From the NCBI GenBank assembly GCA_963621965.1, contig CAVFGN010000049.1:1-10287 (forward strand): a stretch of DNA of 10,287 nt. Reading direction: 5' to 3'. Shown piece after piece: positions 1 through 7,328 of the stretch (position 1 is its first letter; each line of letters begins with the position of its first letter). The notes beneath the pieces were generated by a model. The model worked only from the letters and a program-made list of their open reading frames with translations. It was not told where the DNA came from and made no database searches. Both the position numbers and the translations under genes were made by a program. This stretch comes from JAEELC01 sp963621965. Lineage in GTDB: Bacteria > Bacillota_I > Bacilli_A > Acholeplasmatales > Anaeroplasmataceae.

Positions 1-454
1 GTTCTGACATCATAGAACAAATGTTAATAATCTTACCATGACCCTTTTTAATCATTGAAGGAATTACAGCTTTAGCCATAATGAATGGACCGTTTAAGTC
101 GATATCAATAACCTTACGGAAATCAGCAGCTGACATTTCAGTCATAGGAACACGTTTAATGATACCAGCATTGTTTACAAGAATATCAATAACGCCTACT
201 TCTTTTTCGACTTTAGCAACAAGTTCATTAACTTGATCTTCGTTTGTAACATCACAAACATATCCATGAGCTTCAATACCGATTTCTTTATAAGCTGCTA
301 AGCCCTTATTTACTAATTCTTGATTAACATCGTTGAATACGATTGTAGCACCACTCTTAGCGTAAGCACTAGCAATAGCAAATCCAATACCATAAGAAGC
401 GCCTGTTACAAGAGCAATCTTACCATTTAATGAAAAATCATTTTGTGAAAACAT
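1..454 (-). CDS. Short-chain dehydrogenase/reductase, gluconate 5-dehydrogenase-like (3' part outside the window)
   Basis: The first 151 residues of a classical SDR oxidoreductase are visible. The Rossmann cofactor motif TGASYGIG is at residues 17-24, D68 follows the adenine-binding strand, NNAG is at 94-97, the structural and catalytic Asn is N121, and the catalytic Ser is S147 in NICSMMSE. The Tyr-x-x-x-Lys pair would lie beyond the window edge. The N-terminus (MFSQNDFSLNGKIALVTG) and the NICSMMSE stretch are typical of gluconate 5-dehydrogenases, which reversibly reduce 5-keto-D-gluconate to gluconate with NAD(P)H in the cytoplasm. The related KduD and FabG families cannot be fully excluded without the C-terminal half. 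The start is ATG at 454, preceded by a strong AGGAGG about nine bases upstream. The gene has its own promoter and follows the terminator of the ABC exporter operon, so it is a separate unit. Sugar-acid metabolism is inferred from family only, as no neighbouring sugar genes are visible. Confidence 0.85.
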   Translation of the reverse strand, partial: MFSQNDFSLNGKIALVTGASYGIGFAIASAYAKSGATIVFNDVNQELVNKGLAAYKEIGIEAHGYVCDVTNEDQVNELVAKVEKEVGVIDILVNNAGIIKRVPMTEMSAADFRKVIDIDLNGPFIMAKAVIPSMIKKGHGKIINICSMMSE

Positions 455-484
455 AAAATATATTTCCTCCTAGTTTCCAATAAT

Positions 485-496
485 AATTATACCATA
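485..496 (-). promoter_or_regulatory. Extended -10 promoter of the dehydrogenase gene
   Basis: On the minus strand the sequence reads TATGGTATAATT: a perfect TATAAT (486-491) with the TGn extension. No convincing -35 box is found 16-18 bases upstream, which is common for extended -10 promoters. The expected transcript start is near 478-480, giving a leader of about 25 bases that contains the AGGAGG ribosome binding site. The same 12-mer occurs in the promoter at 9504-9515. Confidence 0.6.
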
Positions 497-535
497 TTTT
501 GTAATATTTGTTATAATTTTATTCTTTTTATGTCT

Positions 536-559
536 AAAAAAGCCCTGCTTACGCAAGGC
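536..559 (-). terminator. Intrinsic terminator of the marR-ABC exporter operon
   Basis: On the minus strand a 7-bp stem (GCCTTGC / GCAGGGC, one G-T pair, loop GTAA) is followed directly by six T residues. It lies seven bases beyond the stop codon of the last ABC gene and ahead of the dehydrogenase promoter, so it separates the two transcription units. Confidence 0.8.
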
Positions 560-565
560 ATTAAA

Positions 566-2488
566 TTATTCAAGTTCAAAAGCACCAGTATATAATTGAT
601 AGTACTTACCTTTTTGTTCGATAAGTTCATCGTGACTACCACGTTCAATAATTCTACCATGTTCAAGAACCATAATGGCTTTTGAGTTTCTAACTGTAGA
701 AAGTCTATGTGCAATAACGAATACAGTTCTACCATCCATTAACTTATCCATTGCACTTGTAACAAGCGCTTCAGTACGAGTATCGATACTTGATGTAGCT
801 TCATCAAGAATTAATACAGGAGGGTTTGTAATAGCGGCACGTGCAATCGCAATTAATTGACGTTGACCTTGAGAAAGTTCAGAACCATTTTCAGTTAACA
901 TTGTATCATAACCGTCTGGCAGATGTTTAACAAATTGATCAACGTTAGCTAATTTAGCAGCCTCGTAAACTTCTTCGTCAGTCGCATCTAACTTACCATA
1001 TCTAATATTTTCTTTAATAGTTCCTGTGAATAAGTTCGTATCTTGTAAAACCATACCAAGAGCTTTTCTTAAATCTGACTTTTTAATCTTATTAATATTA
1101 ATACCATCAAATCTAATCTTACCGTCTTGAATATCATAGAATCTATTAATTAAGTTGGTAATTGTTGTTTTACCAGCACCTGTAGAACCTACAAAGGCAA
1201 TCTTTTGACCAGGTTTTGCAAATAATGATACATCATGTAAAACAATCTTATCAGGATAATAACCAAAGTCTACATCAAAGAATCTTACATCACCTTTAAG
1301 TAATGTATAAGTAGTAGTACCATCGTGATGAGGATGTTTCCAAGCCCAAACACCAGTTCTTTCGCTACTTTCTGTAATATTTTCATTTTCGTCAACATTT
1401 GCATTAACTAATGTTACATAACCTTCGTCTTCTTCGCTCTTTTCATCCATAAGCTCAAAGATACGTTCAGCACCAGCTAAACCTAAAATAATTAAGTTGA
1501 ATTGGTTTGACGCTTGTGAGATTTGGTTACAGAACATTCTGTTATACGAAATATATGCTACAAGAGCCGCAACAGTAAATCCAAGTACATTGTTTAAAGC
1601 AAGAAGCGAACCAACCATGATTGTTACACCATATGAAATATAACCTAAATTATTCATAATAGGCATTAATATGTTAGCAAAAATGTTAGCTTTTGTTGAA
1701 CTATAACATAAGTCGTCGTTAATCTTGTCAAATCCTTTAATAGCTTCTTCTTCATGGTTAAATACTTTAACAACTTTGACGCCACTTAACATTTCTTCTA
1801 CATATCCATTTAAATTACCAACATCGATTTGTTGTTTAACGAATCCTTTACCTGATAAGCCTCCAAGTTTCTTAGTAGCTCCAACCATAACAGTAATCAT
1901 TAAAATAACAACCAATGCAAGGATAATATTTGATACCATCATGTAAATTAATAAGAATATCATCATTAAGAAAGCTTGAATTAAACTTGGTAAAGATTGA
2001 GTAATTAATTGACGTAATGTATCAGTATCGTTAGTATAACGGCTCATAATTTCACCATGTGGATGTCTATCAAAATATACAATAGGAAGAGTTTGCATGT
2101 GTTCAAACATATTATCTCTAATCTTTTTAAGTGTACCTTGACCTACAACAACCATTAGTCTAGCGTTTACGTAAGCAGCTATAACACCAAGAACATAAAT
2201 TATAATAAGAGGTAATAATTTGTTAAATATATACAATTGTATAGAACCTTGTGTATAATCAGCAAAGAAAGACATAGTCTTTGTTCCATCTGCATTAATA
2301 ACAGTAGTTACAACTTTACTTGGGAAAGATGAACCGTATACAGATGCAAACGATGTAATTGCCATACAGATAAATACAATAATTAATTGTAACCAATAAT
2401 TTTTAAATACAAATTTAAGTAAGCGGCCAAATATTTTCATTGGGTGCTTTGCACCTTTACCGCCGCGTTGTTGTCTAGCGTTAGGCAT
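566..2488 (-). CDS. ABC exporter half-transporter, catalytically canonical subunit of a heterodimeric multidrug-type pump
   Basis: This is a membrane-domain plus ATPase-domain fusion of about 640 residues, the usual size for type IV (MsbA/LmrA-like) exporters. Positions below are numbered from the GTG at 2497. Hydrophobic transmembrane segments occupy about 35-325. The ATPase domain has Walker A GSTGAGKTT (437-445), Q-loop Q485, signature LSQGQ (541-545), Walker B VLILDE with catalytic E566, and switch H597. The signature is non-canonical (LSQGQ for LSGGQ) while Walker B and the switch His are intact, the reverse of the partner gene upstream. A linker of about 45 residues (355-400, with WAWKHPHHDG) separates the two domains and is longer than in MsbA. 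I prefer ATG 2488, which has an AGGTGAG ribosome binding site just upstream; the GTG at 2497 is possible but has poor spacing. The start overlaps the end of the partner gene, implying translational coupling. The substrate cannot be read from sequence; drugs, lipids or peptides are all plausible. Confidence 0.93.
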   Translation of the reverse strand: MPNARQQRGGKGAKHPMKIFGRLLKFVFKNYWLQLIIVFICMAITSFASVYGSSFPSKVVTTVINADGTKTMSFFADYTQGSIQLYIFNKLLPLIIIYVLGVIAAYVNARLMVVVGQGTLKKIRDNMFEHMQTLPIVYFDRHPHGEIMSRYTNDTDTLRQLITQSLPSLIQAFLMMIFLLIYMMVSNIILALVVILMITVMVGATKKLGGLSGKGFVKQQIDVGNLNGYVEEMLSGVKVVKVFNHEEEAIKGFDKINDDLCYSSTKANIFANILMPIMNNLGYISYGVTIMVGSLLALNNVLGFTVAALVAYISYNRMFCNQISQASNQFNLIILGLAGAERIFELMDEKSEEDEGYVTLVNANVDENENITESSERTGVWAWKHPHHDGTTTYTLLKGDVRFFDVDFGYYPDKIVLHDVSLFAKPGQKIAFVGSTGAGKTTITNLINRFYDIQDGKIRFDGININKIKKSDLRKALGMVLQDTNLFTGTIKENIRYGKLDATDEEVYEAAKLANVDQFVKHLPDGYDTMLTENGSELSQGQRQLIAIARAAITNPPVLILDEATSSIDTRTEALVTSAMDKLMDGRTVFVIAHRLSTVRNSKAIMVLEHGRIIERGSHDELIEQKGKYYQLYTGAFELE

Positions 2489-4409
2489 TATTCTCACCTA
2501 CCCCTTTTACTTGAGTTTCGTAGATTTCTTTATAAATAGCATTGTTTTCTACAAGTTCAGCGTGTGTACCATATCCATTAACTTTACCATCTTCAAGAAC
2601 GATAATATGATCACAATCTTCAACTGAAGAAATACGTTGAGCAATAATAATCTTAGTAGTTTCTGGTATTTCTTCTCTAAATGCTTTTCTAATAAGTGAA
2701 TCAGTTTTTGTATCTACAGCACTTGTCGAGTCATCAAGAATTAAAATCTTTGGTTTTTTAACAAGCGCACGTGCAATACATAATCTTTGTCTTTGACCAC
2801 CAGAAACATTTGTACCACCTTGATCAATATGAGTTTCATACTTATCAGGGAATGTTTGAACAAATTCATCAGCTTGAGCTAATTTTGCCGCATGAATTAA
2901 TTCTTCGTCAGTCGCATTCTTATTACCCCAGCGTAAATTATCTAAAATAGTACCTGTAAATAACACATTCTTTTGAAGCACAACAGATACTTCATCTCTT
3001 AGTGTTACAACATCATAATCTTTAACATTTACACCACCTACAGTAAGTTCACCACTAGTTACATCATATAAACGAGGAATAAGGTTAACAAATGTAGATT
3101 TAGCACTACCAGTTCCACCAATAATACCAACAGTTTCACCAGATTTAATAGAAATATTTACATTTTCAAGATTACACTTATTTAAGTCATGTGCATATGA
3201 GAAGTTAACATTCTTAAATTCGATGCTACCATCTTTTACTTCCTTGATAGGATTTTCTTTATTTTGAATAGCAGGATCCTCATTTAATACTTCTCTAATA
3301 CGGAATGCAGATTCGCTAGCCATTGCAAGCATTACTACAATAAATGAAATCATCATTAATGATCCTAAAATTTGCATTACGAATGCTACTAAAGCTGTAA
3401 TATCACCAGCAGACATTGAACCATTATAGAACAATCTACCTCCAATAAAACAGATTAGAACAATGCAAGCATGTGTTGAGAATTGCATTAATGGATTGTT
3501 GAAAGCAAGTGCTGATTCAGCACGACTTGAGTAATAGTAAACAGCTTCACTTGAATTATGGAACTTTTTATTTTCATACTCTTCATTTACAAATGACTTA
3601 ACAGTTCTTTGTGATTGTGCATTTTCTTCAATAACAGTATTTAATTGGTCGTATTTCTTAAACATAACTTTGAAATGCTTATTAGCACAGAACATCATAA
3701 TGCCTAAACCTATAACAAGTAGAGGAATAACTATTAAGAATGTGTATGAGATTTCTTTGTTAATTAAGAATGCCATTAAGAATGAGAACAAAAACATAGT
3801 AGGTGCACGGAATGTGATTCTTATAATCATCATGAATGCATTTTGTACGTTGTTAACATCTGTTGTTGTACGTGTAATTAATGAGGCAGTTGAAAACTTA
3901 TCAATATTTTCAAACGAGAATGTTTGTACTTTATGATATAGTTGTTCACGTCCATTTTTAGCAAATCCGCAACTAGCTTTAGAAGCAAAATATCCAGCAA
4001 GCACACCTGCACCTAAGGCTATAATTGATGTTAAAATCATAATTATTGAGGCAATTGTAGCTGCGCTTGAAGCTGATTTAGCTTGAACTGCAGTGTTAGC
4101 TTCATAATTTGCTAAGAATTTAAATAAATAAATTTTTGCTGTTCCTGTTTGATTATAAATAGGTGAATCAGCAGGATTAATAAAGTTAACTATATCCGAC
4201 ATCATTAAAGGGATTAAAATTTCAAGAAATGATTCAATACAAACTGTAATAGGAGCTAGTATTGTTTCTTTCCAATAGCCTTTAACGAAATTTATAAGAT
4301 GAGCTTCTTTTTTTAATTTCATCTTATTCTTCTTAAAATTTCTTTTTTTCTCTTTTTCGGCTTTTAGAATAACTTTTTGTTCTTCTTTTAAGTAAGTATA
4401 CTTACCCAT
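2481..4409 (-). CDS. ABC exporter half-transporter, degenerate-site subunit of a heterodimeric multidrug-type pump
   Basis: This 642-residue protein has an N-terminal transmembrane domain (segments within about 48-370) and a C-terminal ATPase domain. Visible motifs are Walker A GGTGSAKST (431-439, Ala for the usual Gly before Lys), Q-loop Q479, canonical signature VSGGQ (535-539), Walker B ILILDD (555-560) with Asp in place of the catalytic Glu, and Gln591 in place of the switch His. Such a degenerate site is known in heterodimeric exporters such as TM287/288, BmrCD and LmrCD, where one ATP site binds but hydrolyses poorly. The intact signature here would complete the active site of the downstream partner. 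The first 34 residues form a lysine-rich cytoplasmic tail (13 Lys). The ATG at 4409 has a perfect AGGAGG six bases upstream, which overlaps the marR stop codon region; Met30 is a weaker alternative. The gene lies nine bases after marR and overlaps the next ABC gene. Confidence 0.93.
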   Translation of the reverse strand: MGKYTYLKEEQKVILKAEKEKKRNFKKNKMKLKKEAHLINFVKGYWKETILAPITVCIESFLEILIPLMMSDIVNFINPADSPIYNQTGTAKIYLFKFLANYEANTAVQAKSASSAATIASIIMILTSIIALGAGVLAGYFASKASCGFAKNGREQLYHKVQTFSFENIDKFSTASLITRTTTDVNNVQNAFMMIIRITFRAPTMFLFSFLMAFLINKEISYTFLIVIPLLVIGLGIMMFCANKHFKVMFKKYDQLNTVIEENAQSQRTVKSFVNEEYENKKFHNSSEAVYYYSSRAESALAFNNPLMQFSTHACIVLICFIGGRLFYNGSMSAGDITALVAFVMQILGSLMMISFIVVMLAMASESAFRIREVLNEDPAIQNKENPIKEVKDGSIEFKNVNFSYAHDLNKCNLENVNISIKSGETVGIIGGTGSAKSTFVNLIPRLYDVTSGELTVGGVNVKDYDVVTLRDEVSVVLQKNVLFTGTILDNLRWGNKNATDEELIHAAKLAQADEFVQTFPDKYETHIDQGGTNVSGGQRQRLCIARALVKKPKILILDDSTSAVDTKTDSLIRKAFREEIPETTKIIIAQRISSVEDCDHIIVLEDGKVNGYGTHAELVENNAIYKEIYETQVKGVGENNA

Positions 4410-4418
4410 ATAAACCTC

Positions 4419-4853
4419 CTAGTTTTTATTTATATTAGCAATCAATTTGTCTAATATATCACTTAAATTTTGTGCTTCTTCATGAGTTAGTGCTTTACGC
4501 GTAGTTTCTTCATTATCTTCAAAAGATTTTCTTAAAAGTTGAACCTTCTCTTCGCCTAGTGGAGTAAGTTTTAATTCTTTTAATCTATTATCATTTTGAT
4601 TAGTTATTCTTATTACACACCCATTTTTTTCTAGGTTGTTGACAAGAGAATTTAAACTAGATTTTCTAAGATTAAAACTTTTTTCTAGGTCTTTTAAATA
4701 AACAGGTTCGTCCTTACAATCATTTAAAAACAATATAAGTCTTCCTTGTTCAGCTGTAAGACCATATCTTAATGTATCCTGGTCAATTTTTCTCTTATGT
4801 AATCGACTTAAAAATGCGATTTTATAAGCTAAATGTTCGTTTTCTTTTGACAT
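4419..4853 (-). CDS. MarR-family winged helix-turn-helix transcriptional regulator
   Basis: The 144-residue length is typical for MarR proteins. A helix pair for dimerisation (about 5-30) leads to a winged HTH: helices at about 34-46, then the recognition segment at 51-80 (VYLKDLEKSF to LEKNGCVIR). The wing at 85-98 contains D88-N89-R90, matching the conserved D-x-R of MarR wings. A C-terminal helix pair (about 101-142) completes the dimer interface. It is first in an operon with two ABC exporter genes, an arrangement in which MarR repressors usually sense the exported compound and control their own operon. The ATG at 4853 has AGGAGA six bases upstream. An inverted repeat over its promoter is a candidate operator. 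The single Cys46 lies near the HTH, but nothing indicates redox sensing of the OhrR type. Ligand unknown. Confidence 0.9.
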   Translation of the reverse strand: MSKENEHLAYKIAFLSRLHKRKIDQDTLRYGLTAEQGRLILFLNDCKDEPVYLKDLEKSFNLRKSSLNSLVNNLEKNGCVIRITNQNDNRLKELKLTPLGEEKVQLLRKSFEDNEETTRKALTHEEAQNLSDILDKLIANINKN

Positions 4854-4882
4854 AATTTCTCCTAATTGTTCGAAGCCTAACT

Positions 4883-4911
4883 ATTTTAGCATTAGAATAA
4901 AAACAATGCAA
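4883..4911 (-). promoter_or_regulatory. Promoter of the marR-ABC operon
   Basis: On the minus strand: TTGCAT at 4911-4906, a 17-base spacer, then TAAAAT at 4888-4883 with a TGc extension directly before it. The -35 is weak (TTG only), but the spacing is ideal and the -10 matches five of six positions. The transcript would start about 25 bases before the marR start codon. Confidence 0.5.
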
Positions 4912-4914
4912 GAA
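4884..4914 (-). promoter_or_regulatory. Inverted repeat spanning the marR promoter, candidate MarR operator
   Basis: The plus-strand arms TTTTAGCATT (4884-4893) and AATGCAAGAA (4905-4914) are inverted with 8 of 10 matches, including a perfect GCATT/AATGC core, separated by 11 bases. Arm centres lie about 21 bp apart, two helical turns, which suits a dimeric repressor. The arms cover the -10 and -35 boxes, so binding would block RNA polymerase. Assignment to the adjacent MarR protein is inference from position only. Confidence 0.3.
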
Positions 4915-4968
4915 ATTAAATTACATTTTCTAAAGAAAACGTTTACATTTTTTACTAATTTTATAATA

Positions 4969-4998
4969 TAAAAACACGACTAAAATTAATAATCGTGT
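4969..4998 (-). terminator. Intrinsic terminator of the CobW-hydrogenase operon
   Basis: On the minus strand an 8-bp stem (ACACGATT / AGTCGTGT, one G-T pair) encloses a 9-base AT-rich loop and is followed by a T-rich run. It starts eight bases after the hydrogenase stop codon. The loop is large and the final stem pairs weak, but its position just before the marR promoter fits. Confidence 0.7.
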
Positions 4999-5006
4999 CT
5001 TTATAA

Positions 5007-6374
5007 TTACTTCCCTTTTATTTCATACGATCTATCGAAAAAGTTTGTATGTAAAAGGTCATGTTTGATATGTTCATTAGTTAAATATGTATCATATATT
5101 TCTTTAACTAATGGATTTAAATGACTTAATCTAACATTTTTAGTTTTATCGTTATTAAATAAATTATCACGTCTATTGTTCTGAGCTTGAAGTAAGTCAG
5201 GTTTCTTCAAAATTTTTATTTGTCCTCCACCGTTAGCGCATCCTCCAGGACAAGCCATAACTTCAATAAAATCATAATGAATGTTATCGTTTATTACTTC
5301 ATCGATAAACCCTTTAGCATTTGCCATACCACTTACGCGCGCAACATTTAATTCTTTATCACCAATTTTTACTTTTGCAGTTTTTATAAACTCTGATCCT
5401 CTAAGTGATTCGTAGTTGATAAAATCACTACTATTTGCATCTTTACCTGTTAGATAAAAGTGTAAAGTACGAAGTGCGGCCTCAAGCACTCCTCCACTGC
5501 TTCCAAATATCAAACCTGCGCCACTTCCTGTACCGATAATAGAATCAAATGGTGCACCACTAAGATTAGTAAAGTCAATATTATTTTTCTTAATCATTGT
5601 AGCAAGTTCTTTTGTTGTAATTGATGTATCGCAGTCTTTTAGAACATCATTATTAACTTTTTTCGCATCATTTAGTTCTTCTCTATTACACTCAAACTTT
5701 TTAGCAGTACAAGGTGTAACAGATACTACGTAAATATTTTTTGGATCTATATTTAATTTTTTGGCAAAATAAGTCTTAACAAGTGTTGATTGTATTGCAA
5801 TAGGGCTTTTTACAGTAGATAAATTATTAATTAAATTAGGGTAATTCATTTCGCAAAAACTTACCCACCCAGGACAACATGATGTAAACATTGGTCCCTT
5901 AGCACCACTATTAATTCTGTTTGCTAATTCATTTGCTTCTTCAACAATAGTCATATCTGCGCCAAAAGTTACATCTAAAACATAATCAGCGCCAAGTGCT
6001 TTTAAAGCACCAACCATCTTCTCTTCAACAAATGCATTCTCTAGTCCAAACGCCTCCCCTAAAGATACTCTTACAGCTGGCGCAGTTAAAAAAACTGTAA
6101 CTTTATTTTTATCTTTAATAGCATTTTCTACATCATCAATATTACTAACTTCCGTAAGTGCATTAAAAGGGCACGCAAGCACACACTGTCCACAGTTAAT
6201 ACATACTGCATGATCACCGTTTTTTGTTAAATCATATAGAGGGTATACACCCGCAACATTTGTACATGCTTTAATACAAAGTTTGCATTTTTTGCATTTT
6301 TCATCATCACAAACAATACTAGGGTTGTTTAGCTCAATCGGAACCCTATGTTCTAATCCATCAAATTTAGACAT
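5007..6374 (-). CDS. hydA: Two-cluster (M2-type) [FeFe]-hydrogenase
   Basis: This iron-only hydrogenase of 455 residues would catalyse reversible H+ reduction to H2, probably with ferredoxin as cytoplasmic electron partner. The N-terminus has two [4Fe-4S] motifs: C27-C30-C33-C37 (CxxCxxCxxxC, with extra C22) and C58-C61-C64-C68 followed by Pro. All three H-cluster motifs are present: L1 TSCCPGW (164-170), L2 TPCTAKK (220-226) and L3 from E371 to Q385 with C375 and C379. Cluster ligands should be C167, C222, C375 and C379, with C166 as the proton-transfer Cys. Keeping C166 argues for a catalytic rather than a sensory (HydS-like) enzyme. Thr220 replaces the Met usual in L2 (Met353 in Clostridium pasteurianum CpI). 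No signal peptide is seen. It is last in an operon, four bases after a CobW-like gene. No Shine-Dalgarno is visible before ATG 6374, so translation may depend on coupling. The maturases HydE, HydF and HydG are not in this window. Confidence 0.93.
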   Translation of the reverse strand: MSKFDGLEHRVPIELNNPSIVCDDEKCKKCKLCIKACTNVAGVYPLYDLTKNGDHAVCINCGQCVLACPFNALTEVSNIDDVENAIKDKNKVTVFLTAPAVRVSLGEAFGLENAFVEEKMVGALKALGADYVLDVTFGADMTIVEEANELANRINSGAKGPMFTSCCPGWVSFCEMNYPNLINNLSTVKSPIAIQSTLVKTYFAKKLNIDPKNIYVVSVTPCTAKKFECNREELNDAKKVNNDVLKDCDTSITTKELATMIKKNNIDFTNLSGAPFDSIIGTGSGAGLIFGSSGGVLEAALRTLHFYLTGKDANSSDFINYESLRGSEFIKTAKVKIGDKELNVARVSGMANAKGFIDEVINDNIHYDFIEVMACPGGCANGGGQIKILKKPDLLQAQNNRRDNLFNNDKTKNVRLSHLNPLVKEIYDTYLTNEHIKHDLLHTNFFDRSYEIKGK

Positions 6375-6378
6375 ATAA

Positions 6379-7320
6379 CTACATTAATGACAATACATCG
6401 TCATCATTCATTCCTTCAACAAAATTTATTTTCTTTAAATGTAAAATAACTTCTTCCTGTCCTGTAACTTTACTCATTTCATGAGTTAGTGTTACAACTA
6501 CTTTTGCATAGCTTCCTGGTTTAAAATCAATATTTAAATCATTTGTAGTTTCAAAACCTAAAAAACGAACATCGTTAGCACAACATGTCATAACTTTTCT
6601 ACCTGGTATAAATACCGACTTATCATCCACGCCTTCGATTTCCTCAAGTCTAGCGATAAAAGAAATCTCTTTATTAAAATATCTTTCATAGTTATCAAAT
6701 GCATCCATGTAAAAAGTTGGATACTCACTATCAACTAAATCAATAGTATCACTACTTAAATCATAAGGTAGGTCTTCAACTAGAGTATCAGACATTGAAC
6801 CATCTAATTTTTCAAAACCTATTTGAGCAGTAGAATTAAATGCTCTAACCATTCTTCTAAAACTTGCTAAATCTTTAATATCATCAGTTCTATTAAAAAT
6901 TATAAGATCTGCATATTTAACCATATCACCAAATATTTGTTTCATATTATTAAAATATATGTTGAATGTAGTCGCATCAATAAGTGTTATGGATTGTCCT
7001 AAGATGTACCCATGTGGTAAGTCTAATAAGTCAAACTTAAAAAATGAATTAAATTCAATAACTACACGTGCTGGTTCATATAGCTTATCCATTTTTATAA
7101 ACCAAGCTTTAGTCATTTCTTCTTGTGATTCAATAGTTAACAAATCTACATTATATTTTTTTAAGAAATCATCATCGTATTCAACTTCGCCTTCTTCACA
7201 AACGACTAACATTGTTCTTCCTTTTTGACTGCCGAAGTTTGATGAAATAACGTCTTTAATTAATGTAGTTTTACCGCTTTCTAAGAATCCGTTTATTACG
7301 AATACTGGAATTTCAATCAT
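6379..7320 (-). CDS. Divergent CobW/G3E-type GTPase with C-terminal YcgQ/DUF1980-like domain
   Basis: This 313-residue protein starts with a P-loop GFLESGKTT (11-19) and has NRTD (143-146) in place of the guanine-specificity NKxD, giving an overall G3E (CobW/HypB/UreG) GTPase outline over about 1-165. Unlike standard COG0523 members it has no CxCC metal motif; the corresponding region is acidic (EEGEVEYDDDFL, 42-53). The C-terminus (about 205-303) is not a CobW_C domain. It contains PGRKVMTCCANDVRFLGFE (239-257), then a beta-rich stretch ending LHLKKINFVEG. This resembles the end of YcgQ/TIGR03943 (DUF1980) proteins, which share the pattern GR-hydrophobic-CC-x-x-D and usually accompany a COG0701-type permease. 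C246 and C247 are its only conserved-looking thiol pair. The likely role, by inference, is GTP-dependent metal or cofactor handling for the hydrogenase. It begins eight bases after the upstream CobW gene, with AGAGGA before ATG 7320. Confidence 0.8.
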   Translation of the reverse strand: MIEIPVFVINGFLESGKTTLIKDVISSNFGSQKGRTMLVVCEEGEVEYDDDFLKKYNVDLLTIESQEEMTKAWFIKMDKLYEPARVVIEFNSFFKFDLLDLPHGYILGQSITLIDATTFNIYFNNMKQIFGDMVKYADLIIFNRTDDIKDLASFRRMVRAFNSTAQIGFEKLDGSMSDTLVEDLPYDLSSDTIDLVDSEYPTFYMDAFDNYERYFNKEISFIARLEEIEGVDDKSVFIPGRKVMTCCANDVRFLGFETTNDLNIDFKPGSYAKVVVTLTHEMSKVTGQEEVILHLKKINFVEGMNDDDVLSLM

Positions 7321-7328
7321 AATGTCCT

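Noticed and set aside
4866..4883. Imperfect palindrome TTGTTCGAAGCCTAACTA at the marR transcript start.
   Set aside because: Only five of nine half-site positions match, which is too weak to list as an operator on its own.
4926..4939. Inverted repeat TTTTCTAAAGAAAA upstream of the marR promoter.
   Set aside because: A 5-bp AT-rich stem is expected by chance in this composition and has no T-tract or promoter element attached.
5007..6374. Hydrogenase as a regulatory, sensory (HydS-like) enzyme.
   Set aside because: The proton-transfer Cys (C166 of TSCCPGW) is kept and there is no C-terminal PAS domain or extension, so a catalytic enzyme is the simpler reading.
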